Source: Burkholderiaceae bacterium
GTDB lineage: Bacteria > Pseudomonadota > Gammaproteobacteria > Burkholderiales > Burkholderiaceae_E
Direction of reading: 5' to 3'
DNA: 63,501 nt
NCBI GenBank assembly: GCA_024637395.1
Contig: JAGXFG010000095.1
Span: forward strand, 1 to 63,501
Shown here: positions 9,041 through 19,439 of the stretch, piece by piece
Numbering within the stretch: position 1 is the first letter of the stretch
Layout of the letters: each line of letters opens with the position of its first letter
Notes under the pieces: generated by a model
The model's database searches: none
Seen by the model: the letters and a program-made list of their open reading frames with translations, nothing else
Told to the model about the DNA's origin: nothing
Position numbers and translations under genes: made by a program

Positions 9041-9796
9041 ATGACCTACAAGCTTGTATTGCTTCGCCACGGTGAAAGCCAGTGGAACCTCGAAAACCGC
9101 TTCACCGGCTGGACCGACGTCGATCTCAGCCCTGCCGGGATCGTCGAGGCCCGTCGCGCCGGGCAGTTGCTGCGCAGCGAGGGCTACGACTTCGATATCG
9201 CCTTCACCTCGGTGCTCAAGCGCGCGGTCCGCACGCTCTGGCTTGCCCTCGACGAAATGGACCGGATGTGGCTCCCGGTGACCCATTCCTGGCGCCTCAA
9301 CGAGCGCCACTATGGCGCGCTCCAGGGGCTCGACAAGGCCGAGACTGCAGCCAAGTTCGGTGACGCCCAGGTACTGAAGTGGCGCCGCGCCTATGACGTC
9401 GCTCCCGACCCGCTGCCCCCGGGCGACCCCCGGGGCTGCGAGGACGACCCCCGCTACGCCCACGTGCCCCCGGGCGAGATTCCGCGCACCGAGTGCCTGC
9501 GCGACACCGTGGCGCGGGTATTGCCTTACTGGGAAGGCACCATTGCCCCGGCGATCCGCGCCGGCCAGAGGGTGCTGATCGCCGCCCACGGCAATTCGCT
9601 GCGCGCCCTGGTCAAGCACCTGGACAACATCAGCGACAGTGACATCGTGGGGCTCAACATCCCCACCGCCCGCCCGCTGGTCTATGAGCTCGACCGGCAA
9701 CTGCGGCCAGTGCGCAGCGCCTACCTCGGGGACGCGGCCGAAATCGCTGCTGCCCAGGCGGCGGTGGCGGCACAAGGCAAGGCCCGCCCATCCTGA
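9041..9796 (+). CDS. gpmA: 2,3-bisphosphoglycerate-dependent phosphoglycerate mutase
   Basis: 251 residues. The phosphohistidine motif is [10 protein letters not shown] (His10), followed by [14 protein letters not shown] and the second catalytic region [17 protein letters not shown]. It interconverts 3- and 2-phosphoglycerate in glycolysis and gluconeogenesis. The start [13 protein letters not shown] is typical; no good Shine-Dalgarno is seen. It is divergent from the rhodanese gene, and the 58-nt gap holds an A/T-rich ATTATAAAAT block that could carry a -10 element. Confidence 0.95.
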   Translation: MTYKLVLLRHGESQWNLENRFTGWTDVDLSPAGIVEARRAGQLLRSEGYDFDIAFTSVLKRAVRTLWLALDEMDRMWLPVTHSWRLNERHYGALQGLDKAETAAKFGDAQVLKWRRAYDVAPDPLPPGDPRGCEDDPRYAHVPPGEIPRTECLRDTVARVLPYWEGTIAPAIRAGQRVLIAAHGNSLRALVKHLDNISDSDIVGLNIPTARPLVYELDRQLRPVRSAYLGDAAEIAAAQAAVAAQGKARPS

Positions 9797-9917
9797 AACC
9801 CATCTCGCCAGGCAGTCTCGCCATGAGCCCCCGAGGGCCGTATCGGGGCGTTCTGGCTATCAGTTTATACTGCCCCGTTACTTTTGAAGAACCCGGCGCA
9901 CCAGCGCGGAAACCCTG

Positions 9918-11354
9918 ATGAACAGCAAACTCAAGAATCTTGGCCTCCTTGCGAGTGGCGCGCTGGCCGGCGTCCTGATCAGCGTCGCGCTCTCGGCAAT
10001 CGCCCAGCGCGAGCCGCGCACCACGCTGCCGCTCGATGACCTGCGCCAGTTCAGCGACGTCTTCGGGGCGATCAAGAAGAATTACGTCGAGCCGGTCGAT
10101 GATCGCAAGCTCTTCACCAACGCCATCAGCGGCATGCTCTCGGGGCTCGATCCCCACTCGTCGTATCTGGACTCCGATTCCTTCAATGACCTGCAGGTCG
10201 GCACCCAGGGCGAGTTCGGCGGCCTGGGAATCGAGGTCAACAGCGAGGACGGCTTCGTCAAGGTGGTCTCGCCGATCGAGGACACGCCGGCGGCGCGCGC
10301 CGGGATCAAGTCGGGCGACCTGATCATCAAGATCGACCAGGAGTCGACCAAGGGGCTGTCGCTAAGCGATGCGGTCAAGCGCATGCGCGGCAAACCCAAG
10401 ACGCAGATCACGCTGACCATTGCGCGCAAGGGCGAGACCAAGCCGCTGGTGTTCGTGATCGTGCGCGAAATCATCCGGGTCCAGTCGGTCAAGTCGAAGA
10501 TGCTCGAGGGCGGCATTGGCTACCTGCGGGTGACCCAGTTCCAGGAGCACACCACCGAGACCTTGAGCAAGAGCCTGCAATCAATGGCCCAGGGCGGCGC
10601 GCTCAAGGGGCTGGTGCTCGACTTGCGTAACGACCCGGGCGGCCTGCTTCACGGCGCGATCGGGGTCTCGGCGGCGTTCCTGCCGCCGGGCACGCTGGTG
10701 GTCTCCACCAAGGGGCGCACCGAGGACGCGCAGCGCGAATTCCTGGCCAGTCCCGATGACTATCTGCGGGGCACCAGCGATGACTACCTGCGCAAGCTGC
10801 CGGCGAGCGTGCGCACCGTGCCGATGGTGGTGCTGGTCAACGCCGGCTCGGCCTCGGCATCGGAGATCGTTGCCGGAGCGCTGCAGGATCACAAACGCGC
10901 GGTCCTGCTCGGCACCCAGACTTTCGGCAAGGGTTCGGTACAGTCGATCCTGCCGCTGGGCAACAACACCGCGATCAAGCTGACCACGGCCCGCTACTAC
11001 ACCCCCAGCGGGCGTTCGATCCAGGCCAAGGGAATCATTCCCGACTACCTGGTCGAGGAAACGCCCAACGGCGATTCGGCAGGCTTCCAGTTGCGCGAGG
11101 CCGATCTCGGTCACCACCTGGTCAACGAACAGGAAAAGAGCAGCGCCGCGAGCGCTGAGCCAAAGGCCGACCAACAGCAGCAGACCCACGGCAGCAATGA
11201 CCAGGCGCCGCGCAAGCCAGTGGTGTTCGGCTCGGGCGAGGACTATCAGCTGGCGCAGGCGCTCAATTACCTCAAGGGCAAGCCGGTGGCCATTGCCCGC
11301 CAGGAGGTCGAGACTGTCCCCGCCGCGGCCGGGGCGGCAAACACCGCCAAGTAG
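9918..11354 (+). CDS. ctpA: S41 family carboxy-terminal processing protease
   Basis: 478 residues. An N-terminal hydrophobic signal/anchor (about 7-29) is followed by a C-terminal-protease helical region (DPHSSYLD), a PDZ domain (GEFGGLGIEVNSEDGFVKVV...SGDLIIKID, about 90-175) and the tail-specific protease core. The catalytic Ser lies in AGSASASEIVAGAL and the catalytic Lys in TFGKGSVQ. After about residue 400 there is a Gln/Ala/Ser-rich linker and a short QALNYLKG tail. It cleaves periplasmic substrates near their C-termini. The gpmA-ctpA-moeB order is conserved among betaproteobacteria. Confidence 0.93.
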   Translation: MNSKLKNLGLLASGALAGVLISVALSAIAQREPRTTLPLDDLRQFSDVFGAIKKNYVEPVDDRKLFTNAISGMLSGLDPHSSYLDSDSFNDLQVGTQGEFGGLGIEVNSEDGFVKVVSPIEDTPAARAGIKSGDLIIKIDQESTKGLSLSDAVKRMRGKPKTQITLTIARKGETKPLVFVIVREIIRVQSVKSKMLEGGIGYLRVTQFQEHTTETLSKSLQSMAQGGALKGLVLDLRNDPGGLLHGAIGVSAAFLPPGTLVVSTKGRTEDAQREFLASPDDYLRGTSDDYLRKLPASVRTVPMVVLVNAGSASASEIVAGALQDHKRAVLLGTQTFGKGSVQSILPLGNNTAIKLTTARYYTPSGRSIQAKGIIPDYLVEETPNGDSAGFQLREADLGHHLVNEQEKSSAASAEPKADQQQQTHGSNDQAPRKPVVFGSGEDYQLAQALNYLKGKPVAIARQEVETVPAAAGAANTAK

Positions 11355-11380
11355 GCAACAGCCCGGGTGCCGCAAACACC

Positions 11381-12151
11381 GTGAACGACGACCAGCTGCT
11401 GCTCTATAGCCGCCACATCCTCCTCGAAGAGATGGGGATCGAGGCGCAGGAGCGGCTGCTGGGCGCCACTGCGCTGGTGGTCGGGGCTGGCGGCCTCGGA
11501 TCTCCGGCAGCGCTCTATCTGGCAGCTGCCGGCGTCGGCACGATCCTGCTGGCCGACGGCGACACCGTCGATCTGACCAACCTCCAGCGCCAGATCCTCC
11601 ACCGCCATGACCGCATCGGCCAAAACAAGGCGCTCTCGGGAGCGCGCTCGATGCTGGAGATCAATCCCGACATCGAGGTGATCGCGCTGGCTGAGCGCCT
11701 GGCCGGTGCGGAGCTCGAACAGGCGGTGGCCCGCAGCACCGTGGTGCTGGACTGCTGCGACAATTTCGCCACCCGCCACGCGGTCAATCGCGCCTGCGTC
11801 AAGTACCGCGTGCCGCTGGTCTCGGGCGCCGCCATCGGCTTTGACGGGCAGCTGGCGGCATTCGACACTCGCGATCCGGCCGCGCCCTGCTACCACTGCC
11901 TGTTCCCCGAGAGCCCCGACGTCGAGGAGGTGCGCTGCGCGGTGATGGGAGTATTCGCGCCGCTGACCGGGATCATCGGCACCATGGAGGCTGCCGAGGC
12001 GCTCAAGATCGCCGGCGGCTTCGGGCGCTCGTATTCGGGACGGCTCGGACTGCTCGACGCCCGGACGATGCACTGGAGCGAGATGAAGGTGCCGCGCGAC
12101 CCGGCCTGCCTGGTCTGTTCGGGCCGGGAGTCCGGCACGCCGGATACCTGA
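11381..12151 (+). CDS. moeB: HesA/MoeB/ThiF family adenylyltransferase
   Basis: 256 residues from a GTG start at 11381, 27 nt after ctpA. Nucleotide-binding motif VVGAGGLGSPAALYLAAAGVG (about 31-51), the NLQRQILH segment, and two CxxC zinc pairs (CYHC and CLVC) mark the E1-like fold. Such enzymes adenylate the C-terminal Gly-Gly of MoaD or ThiS. Which carrier is used here cannot be decided, as no moa or thi gene is in the window. Confidence 0.88.
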   Translation: MNDDQLLLYSRHILLEEMGIEAQERLLGATALVVGAGGLGSPAALYLAAAGVGTILLADGDTVDLTNLQRQILHRHDRIGQNKALSGARSMLEINPDIEVIALAERLAGAELEQAVARSTVVLDCCDNFATRHAVNRACVKYRVPLVSGAAIGFDGQLAAFDTRDPAAPCYHCLFPESPDVEEVRCAVMGVFAPLTGIIGTMEAAEALKIAGGFGRSYSGRLGLLDARTMHWSEMKVPRDPACLVCSGRESGTPDT

Positions 12152-12202
12152 TCTCGGCCGGCATCGGCCAGCGCCAGCAAGAGCTGCGGCCAATGCGCCG
12201 CT

Positions 12203-12219
12203 CCCCGGCACGGCCGGGG
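12203..12219. terminator. GC-rich hairpin between convergent moeB and slmA
   Basis: Perfect 7-bp stem CCCCGGC/GCCGGGG with a 3-nt ACG loop, in the 74-nt gap between two convergent genes. There is no T-tract on either side, so intrinsic termination is uncertain. It may serve both directions. Confidence 0.35.
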
Positions 12220-12225
12220 CGCAGA

Positions 12226-12834
12226 TCAGGAGATCAGGAGCGGGAACTGGGCGTCGAACCCTGCGGTTGGCGAATGCTTGAATCCGCCCTTGACGAAGCG
12301 CAGCCACTTGCCCTGGACGCACGCCAGGACCAGGCTTGCCCTGGCGCCGACGTCGGCCTCGGGCGGTAGCCGGCCCTGCGCGATGGCAGTGCGCAGGCAC
12401 TGGCGAAAGGTGGCTTCCAACCGGTCGACCAGCTGGTTGATGCGGTTCTGGAGCCGGTCATCCTCGACGACAATCGCATCGCCGACCAGCACCCTGCTCA
12501 TGCCCGGATTCTTCTCCGCGAAACCAAGCAGCATCTGGCAGATGTTGCTCGTCTGGCGTAAGCCGTCGGCTTGCTGGGTGGTGATCTGGTTGATCAGCCC
12601 GAAGATCGTCGACTCAATGAAATCGATCAGCCCCTCGAACATCTGCGCCTTGCTGGCGAAGTGGCGGTAGAGCGCCGCCTCGGAAACCTGCAGGCGGCCG
12701 GCCAGGGCCGCAGTGGTGACTCGGTCGGTACCGGGTTCCTGCAGCATCGCCGCCAGAGTCTGCAGGATCTGCAACCGTCGTTCTCCCGGCTTGGGACGGG
12801 TTGGGCGGGTGCCAATGGAGGGTTTGCTGGTCAT
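12226..12834 (-). CDS. slmA: Nucleoid occlusion factor SlmA (TetR family)
   Basis: 202 residues. The TetR helix-turn-helix is TTAALAGRLQVSEAALYRHFASKAQMFEGLIDFIE (roughly 40-74), and IDFIESTIFGLI plus the long helical C-terminus match SlmA. The protein binds chromosomal SBS sites and blocks FtsZ assembly over the nucleoid. It overlaps the preceding HAD gene by ATGA. The slmA-nucleotidase-argB order is common in betaproteobacteria. Confidence 0.85.
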   Translation of the reverse strand: MTSKPSIGTRPTRPKPGERRLQILQTLAAMLQEPGTDRVTTAALAGRLQVSEAALYRHFASKAQMFEGLIDFIESTIFGLINQITTQQADGLRQTSNICQMLLGFAEKNPGMSRVLVGDAIVVEDDRLQNRINQLVDRLEATFRQCLRTAIAQGRLPPEADVGARASLVLACVQGKWLRFVKGGFKHSPTAGFDAQFPLLIS

Positions 12835-13529
12835 GGGGTCCGGTGTACCGATCGCAGCCGTCGGCGCGGCAAAAGCGTGACCGATTGTACTTGAAGGCCC
12901 ACCCGCCGGTCGGAAGCACTACGCGCTTTCCACGCAACTTTGGCGACCCGGGGTGCGACGCCAGTGACGTGGACGGTTCTCATGCCCACGCGATGCGCGC
13001 TGCGCAGATTCTCGAGCGAGTCCTCGACCAGCACGCACCGCGAACTGGGCACCCGCAACCGCGCGGCCAGGCGCCGCAGCATCGGCCGCGAGGGTTTGGG
13101 CTGGAAGCGTCCGGCGAAATGCATCGATTCGATCGAAATCACCTCATCGAGGAAGGCGCCGATTCCCAGTGCCTTGATGACTCCGCGGGCGTAGTTGGCC
13201 GGCGCGTTGGTGACGAGCACCTTGCGTCCCGGCAGGCGGCGCAGTGCGTGCGCCAGGCGCTGGTCGCGCCGGATCAGACGATGCAGATCGGGGAACGGGT
13301 GGGTCGCGCGCAGGAATTCATGGGCGTCGATCGCGTGGTGCCGCACCAGCCCGAGCATGGTCGCGCCGTAGCGCTGCCAGTAGACTTTGCGCAGTTCATC
13401 GGCCTGGTGCTCGGGGATGCCCAGCCGCTCGACGACGAAATCGGTCATGGCGCGGTTGATCCGCGGGAACACCACCGACGAGGCGTCGTGCAGGGTGTTG
13501 TCGAGATCGAGCAGCCAGACTGGATGCAT
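12831..13529 (-). CDS. HAD-superfamily pyrimidine 5'-nucleotidase
   Basis: 232 residues. HAD motif I is LLDLDNTLHDAS (residues 6-17), motif II VLVTNAP, and motif III/IV CVLVEDSLENL. Insertions around residues 15-90 resemble the SDT1/YjjG-like pyrimidine nucleotidases. It probably dephosphorylates UMP/CMP or related phosphates; the substrate is inferred from subfamily and gene context. It sits between argB and slmA on the same strand. Confidence 0.8.
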   Translation of the reverse strand: MHPVWLLDLDNTLHDASSVVFPRINRAMTDFVVERLGIPEHQADELRKVYWQRYGATMLGLVRHHAIDAHEFLRATHPFPDLHRLIRRDQRLAHALRRLPGRKVLVTNAPANYARGVIKALGIGAFLDEVISIESMHFAGRFQPKPSRPMLRRLAARLRVPSSRCVLVEDSLENLRSAHRVGMRTVHVTGVAPRVAKVAWKARSASDRRVGLQVQSVTLLPRRRLRSVHRTP

Positions 13530-13569
13530 TGTTGGTCGGCGCCCCGGAAAGTGACTGAACCGGCGAGCG

Positions 13570-14592
<1,023 letters not shown>

Positions 14593-14679
14593 CTACCCGA
14601 GGGCTGCCGGCGCCACTGCCGCAACTGCCGCGGATGCCCTGGGCCAATCGAACTCTGCCGTTTTCGGAGCGCCGCCCCG

Positions 14680-15300
14680 ATGAGACTGGCACTGATCCGC
14701 CATCCGCTCCCCGAGATCGCGCCGGGCACCTGCTACGGCAGGCTCGATGTGCCGGCTCACCCGCCGGCACTCGCGGCACTGGTCCGGGGCTGCCTCGAGC
14801 TGGCTCGCCCCCAGGCGGTTTTCACCAGTCCGCTGGCGCGCTGCATGGCGGTGGCAAGCACGCTCACCGCCCATGGCTGGCCGGAGCCGTCCCCCGACCA
14901 GCGCCTCGCGGAACTCGATTTCGGCGAGTGGGAGGGTCGGCAGTGGAGCGAGATCGGCGCCGCCGAGCTCGCGGCGTGGCGCGCCAACCTGGTTGAGCTC
15001 TCGCCCCCGGGCGGCGAGACGGTCGGCGCCCTGGCGCGACGCGCGCTGGCCTGGGCGCAGGAGACAGTCGCCAACCCGGCCTTCGGACCAGACGCGACGA
15101 TCGCCATCTTTACCCACGCCGGGGTGATCCAGACGCTGCCGCGAATGCTGTGCGAGGAACCGCTGGAAGGTTTCGCCGGTACCCGGATCGATTACGCGAC
15201 TCTCACGGAGTTGCACATTGCGGCGCCCGGGGGCACAGTAACCGGACGGCGTCGCATCGCGGTACTGACCCGCAACCAGCCGCTGGGCCCGGCCATTTGA
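14680..15300 (+). CDS. Histidine phosphatase family protein (CobC-like)
   Basis: 206 residues. The phosphohistidine motif is LIRHPLPE (Arg7-His8), where the usual RHG is RHP, as in many alpha-ribazole phosphatase-like proteins. The GRLDVP segment, LAELDFGEWEGRQWSEI and IFTHAGVIQTL complete the active site. CobC removes the 5'-phosphate in cobalamin assembly, but no other cobalamin gene is near, so the substrate is left open. It is divergent from argB. Confidence 0.75.
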   Translation: MRLALIRHPLPEIAPGTCYGRLDVPAHPPALAALVRGCLELARPQAVFTSPLARCMAVASTLTAHGWPEPSPDQRLAELDFGEWEGRQWSEIGAAELAAWRANLVELSPPGGETVGALARRALAWAQETVANPAFGPDATIAIFTHAGVIQTLPRMLCEEPLEGFAGTRIDYATLTELHIAAPGGTVTGRRRIAVLTRNQPLGPAI

Positions 15301-15372
15301 GCCGGGCTGGGGCGGCCCGGTCGCCGCACCAGGAGGCGGCGCTGGCACGGCCCATTGCCAGGGAGTAGTGCT

Positions 15373-17379
15373 ATGTCCGAGCAGGTGGTTGGCCCGACCG
15401 AACAGCACCGCCGCCAGGCCGTTCACCGCAACAAGGTCGTCACCGCCGCCGAGGCGGTCAGCCTGATCGCCGACGGCAATAACGTCGCCACCGGCGGCTT
15501 TGTGGGGATCGGCTTCGCCGAGGAGATCGCGATCGCCCTCGAGGAGCGGTTCCTGAACTCAGTCGAGAGCGAGGTCGGCGGCAGCCCCCAGGATCTGACG
15601 CTGATCTACGCCGCCGGCCAGGGCGACGGCAAGCACCGCGGACTGAATCACCTGGCCCACCAGGGGCTGGTGCGCCGCGTGATCGGCGGGCACTGGGGCC
15701 TGGTGCCGGGGCTGCAGGCGCTGGCCGTCGGCAATCTGATCGAGGCCTACAACCTGCCCCAGGGCGTGATCGCGCACCTGTTCCGGGACATCGCCGCGGG
15801 CAAGCCCGGACATCTGAGCCGGGTCGGCCTGGATACCTTTGTCGACCCGCGCCACGGCGGCGGCAAGCTCAACGAACGTACCCGCGAAGACCTGGTCGAG
15901 GTGCTGCAGATTCACGGCCAGGAATACCTGTTCTATCGGGCACTGCCGATCAACGTCGGGATCATTCGCGGCACGACCGCCGATCAGGACGGCAACATCA
16001 CGATGGAGCGCGAGGCGCTGACGCTCGAGATGCGGGCGATCGCCATGGCCGCGCATAACTGCAACGGAATCGTCATCGCCCAGGTCGAGCGGATCGCCGA
16101 GCGCGGCTCGCTCAATCCGCGCCATGTCCACGTGCCCGGGGTGCTGGTCGACTGCGTGGTGATCGCACGGCCCGAGAACCACCACCAGACCTTCGGAACC
16201 CCCTACAGCGCGGCATTCGCCTCGGAGATCAGGGTACCGGTGGCGTCGCTGGCGCCGGTGCCTCTTGACGAGCGCAAGGTGATCGCGCGCCGCGCCGCGA
16301 TGGAGTTGCGCCCCAACAGCGTGGTCAACCTCGGCATCGGCATGCCCGAAGGCGTCGCCTCGGTGGCCAACGAGGAGGATGCGCTCGACCTGGTGACGCT
16401 GACCGCCGAACCGGGCGTCATCGGCGGGCTGCCCGCCGGCGGGCTCGATTTCGGCGCCGCGGTCAATGCCCAATCGATCATCGACCAGCCGTCACAGTTC
16501 GACTTCTACGACGGCGGCGGCCTGGACATCGCCTTTCTGGGACTTGCACAGGCCGATCGCGAAGGCAACCTCAACGTTTCGCGCTTCGGCCCCCGGCTGT
16601 CCGGGGCTGGCGGCTTCATCAACATCAGCCAGAACACCAGGGTGGTGGTGTTCGTCGGCACCTTCACTGCCGGCGCTCTGGAGGTGGCCGTCGAGAACGG
16701 CCGGCTGCGCATCATCCGCGAGGGCCGGGCGCGCAAGTTCGTTGCCCAGGTCGAACACCGGACTTTTTCCGGCGCACTGGCAACGCGCGACGCGCGCCGC
16801 GTGCTCTATGTGACCGAGCGCTGCGTGTTCCGGCTCGGGGCGCGCGGGCTCGAACTGGTCGAGATTGCCCCCGGCGTCGATCTCCACCGCGACGTGCTGG
16901 CGCATATGGATTTCGTGCCCATCATCGCCGAGCCGCTGACCGAAATGGACGCCCGGATCTTCCGCGACGAACCGATGGGGCTGCGCGAGCAACTGCTGCA
17001 TGTGCCGCTCGAAATGAGGCTGCTCTTCGATGAGCAGCGCGATACGCTGTTCCTGAACTTCGAGAAGCTGCGCATCGATTCGCGCGACCAGATCGACGCC
17101 ATCATGGAAAACGTGCGCCGGATCTGCGAGCCGCTCGGACGCAAGATCTATGCGGTGGTGAACTACGACGGTTTCGAGATGGCACCAAACCTGGCCGACG
17201 ACTACGCGCGCATGGTGCGCACCGTGGTCGAGCGCTACTACCTCAAGGTGACCCGCTACAGTACCAGTTCGTTCATGCGCGCCAAGCTCGGTCACACCCT
17301 GCTCGAACGGGGTGTCCCGCCGCACATTTACGAGAGCGCCAGCGAGGCAATCACCCACCTGCGCGATCCGCAGCCTTAG
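15373..17379 (+). CDS. Acyl-CoA:acetate/propionate CoA-transferase with C-terminal extension
   Basis: 668 residues from the ATG at 15373, which is preceded by GGGAG. Residues 1 to about 520 form the tandem CoA-transferase fold of the propionate CoA-transferase (Pct/YdiF) type, with [12 protein letters not shown] at the start and the catalytic Glu346 in TAEPGVIGG. Pct-type enzymes are about 520 residues. Here a further 140 residues follow, with alternating beta-strand/helix character ([12 protein letters not shown]...[11 protein letters not shown]) that suggests a small alpha/beta or STAS-like domain. Substrates are probably short acyl-CoAs. The gene is convergent with hslU. Confidence 0.82.
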   Translation: MSEQVVGPTEQHRRQAVHRNKVVTAAEAVSLIADGNNVATGGFVGIGFAEEIAIALEERFLNSVESEVGGSPQDLTLIYAAGQGDGKHRGLNHLAHQGLVRRVIGGHWGLVPGLQALAVGNLIEAYNLPQGVIAHLFRDIAAGKPGHLSRVGLDTFVDPRHGGGKLNERTREDLVEVLQIHGQEYLFYRALPINVGIIRGTTADQDGNITMEREALTLEMRAIAMAAHNCNGIVIAQVERIAERGSLNPRHVHVPGVLVDCVVIARPENHHQTFGTPYSAAFASEIRVPVASLAPVPLDERKVIARRAAMELRPNSVVNLGIGMPEGVASVANEEDALDLVTLTAEPGVIGGLPAGGLDFGAAVNAQSIIDQPSQFDFYDGGGLDIAFLGLAQADREGNLNVSRFGPRLSGAGGFINISQNTRVVVFVGTFTAGALEVAVENGRLRIIREGRARKFVAQVEHRTFSGALATRDARRVLYVTERCVFRLGARGLELVEIAPGVDLHRDVLAHMDFVPIIAEPLTEMDARIFRDEPMGLREQLLHVPLEMRLLFDEQRDTLFLNFEKLRIDSRDQIDAIMENVRRICEPLGRKIYAVVNYDGFEMAPNLADDYARMVRTVVERYYLKVTRYSTSSFMRAKLGHTLLERGVPPHIYESASEAITHLRDPQP

Positions 17380-17425
17380 CAGCGAACGTCAGTGGTGCGC
17401 GTGGCGCCGTTGCCGCGCGCCGGGC

Positions 17426-18754
17426 TCAGAGCACGTAGCGCGAGAGATCTTCGCTGGCGCTGAGCGCACCGAGCCGCTGCTCGACATAAGGGGCGTCGAT
17501 CACCACCGTCTGCCCGCCCAGGCGACTGGCGCCGAACGACACTTCCTCGAGCAGCTTCTCCATGACCGTGAACAGCCGGCGCGCGCCGATGTTCTCCGTG
17601 CCGTCGTTGACCGCGAACGCGATCTCCGCCAGGCGCTCGATTCCGTCGGGACGAAAATCGATCGTGACCTGCTCGGTTGCCAGCAGCTCCTGGTATTGCT
17701 TGGTCAGGCTGGCATCGGTATCGCGCAGGATGCGCACGAAATCCTGCGCCGTGAGCGAGTCCAGCTCGACCCTGATCGGGAGCCGCCCCTGCAACTCCGG
17801 AATCAGGTCGGATGGCTTGGCAACGTGAAACGCTCCGGAGCCGATGAACAGGATGTGATCGGAACGAATTACCCCATAGCGGGTCTTGACCGCGGTGCCC
17901 TCGATCAGCGGCAGCAGGTCGCGCTGGACGCCCTGGCGCGAGACGTCCGCCCCCTGGGTCTCGCTGCGCGCCGCGATCTTGTCGATCTCGTCGAGGAAGA
18001 CGATGCCATTCTGCTCGACGCTGTGCACGGCCTGCGCGCGGATCTCCTCCTCATTGACCAGCTTGCCCGCCTCCTCGTCGGCAAGCATCCGCAGCGCCTC
18101 GCCGATGCGCATCCGGCGGGCCGCCTTGCGCCCCGGCAAATTGGAGAACATCGACTGCAGTTGCTGGGTCATCTCCTCCATCCCCGAAGGTCCGAGCAAC
18201 TCCATCGCCGGCGCCTGCTGCGCCACTTCGATCTCGATCTCGCGCTCGTCGAGATCACCTTCGCGCAGCCGCTTGCGAAACTTCTGCCTGGTCGCCGAAT
18301 CGGCTTCACCGCCGGCGCCCCCGTCGATGCCGCCGCGCGGCGGCGGCACCAGCACGTCGAGGATGCGATCCTCGGCGGCGTCGAGCGCACGCTGCTCGAC
18401 CTTGCGCATCTCCTGCTCGCGGGTCTGCTTGACTGCGGTTTCGATCAGGTCGCGGATGATCGAATCCACGTCGCGGCCGACGTAGCCGACTTCGGTGAAC
18501 TTGGTTGCCTCGATCTTGATGAACGGGGCATTGGCGAGCCGCGCCAGACGGCGCGCGATCTCGGTCTTGCCCACGCCCGTGGGCCCGATCATCAGGATGT
18601 TCTTGGGCACGATCTCGCTGCGCATCGGCTCGGCCACCTGCTGACGGCGCCAGCGATCGCGCAACGCGATGGCCACGGCGCGCTTGGCGCGCTGCTGCCC
18701 GACGATGTGCTTGTCGAGTTCGGAAACGATTTCCTCGGGCGTCATCTGGGTCAT
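17426..18754 (-). CDS. hslU: HslU, ATPase subunit of the HslVU protease
   Basis: 442 residues from [20 protein letters not shown], close to the usual 443. An upstream in-frame ATG is ignored because it lies inside hslV. Walker A is GPTGVGKTE and Walker [12 protein letters not shown]. The I-domain (about 110-240) and C-terminal SEDLSRYVL tail that docks on HslV are present. It unfolds substrates and feeds them to HslV. It begins 1 nt after the hslV stop region, so the two are translated together. Confidence 0.97.
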   Translation of the reverse strand: MTQMTPEEIVSELDKHIVGQQRAKRAVAIALRDRWRRQQVAEPMRSEIVPKNILMIGPTGVGKTEIARRLARLANAPFIKIEATKFTEVGYVGRDVDSIIRDLIETAVKQTREQEMRKVEQRALDAAEDRILDVLVPPPRGGIDGGAGGEADSATRQKFRKRLREGDLDEREIEIEVAQQAPAMELLGPSGMEEMTQQLQSMFSNLPGRKAARRMRIGEALRMLADEEAGKLVNEEEIRAQAVHSVEQNGIVFLDEIDKIAARSETQGADVSRQGVQRDLLPLIEGTAVKTRYGVIRSDHILFIGSGAFHVAKPSDLIPELQGRLPIRVELDSLTAQDFVRILRDTDASLTKQYQELLATEQVTIDFRPDGIERLAEIAFAVNDGTENIGARRLFTVMEKLLEEVSFGASRLGGQTVVIDAPYVEQRLGALSASEDLSRYVL

Positions 18755-18755
18755 A

Positions 18756-19310
18756 TCAGGCGGCTCCCGTCGCTTCGCCCAGTACCTCGATACTGTGCTG
18801 GTCATTGGTATAGATGCACAACTCGGCTGCGATCGCCAGGGATCGGGCGACGATCGCCGCCGCGTCGAGCGTGGTGTTCTCGAGCAGAGCGCGGGCCGCG
18901 GAATGGGCGTAAGGGCCGCCGCTGCCGATGGCGATCAGGCCGTGCTCGGGCTCGAGCACTTCGCCGTTGCCGGTGATTATCAGCGAGTGCTCCCGGTCGG
19001 CAACCGCCAGCATCGCCTCGAGCCGGCGCAGCACCCGGTCGGAGCGCCAGTCCTTGGCGAGTTCGACCGCCGAGCGCAACAGTTGCCCGGAGTGTTTTTC
19101 AAGCTTCGCTTCAAAGCGCTCGAAGAGCGTGAATGCGTCGGCCGTGCCGCCGGCAAAGCCCGCCAGCACCGTATCGTTGCGCAGTCTCCTGATCTTGCGC
19201 GCACCGGCCTTGACGACGATATTGCCCAGCGTCACCTGGCCATCGCCGCCGATGGCCACCTGCGCGCCACGGCGAACCGAGATGATCGTCGTTCCGTGAA
19301 ATTGCTCCAT
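18756..19310 (-). CDS. hslV: HslV, peptidase subunit of the HslVU protease
   Basis: 184 residues. The start is [15 protein letters not shown]; the catalytic Thr is the first of GTT, so a short MEQFHG propeptide must be removed. Proteasome beta-type features include [30 protein letters not shown] just upstream could also start the frame. It is the first gene of the hslVU pair; the 129 nt upstream to the STAS gene should hold its promoter, but no strong sigma32-like pattern was recognised. Confidence 0.96.
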   Translation of the reverse strand: MEQFHGTTIISVRRGAQVAIGGDGQVTLGNIVVKAGARKIRRLRNDTVLAGFAGGTADAFTLFERFEAKLEKHSGQLLRSAVELAKDWRSDRVLRRLEAMLAVADREHSLIITGNGEVLEPEHGLIAIGSGGPYAHSAARALLENTTLDAAAIVARSLAIAAELCIYTNDQHSIEVLGEATGAA

Positions 19311-19439
19311 CACACCTAACCTTTCTCACCCCGCCGGTACGACGGGACTCATGGGAGTAGCGCAGGTACGGGTCGTCCCTGGCAAACGAGTAGTTTAGCG
19401 CTCCGCTGGCGGGCGGCGCCAAGGCAGGACAGCGCGGGG

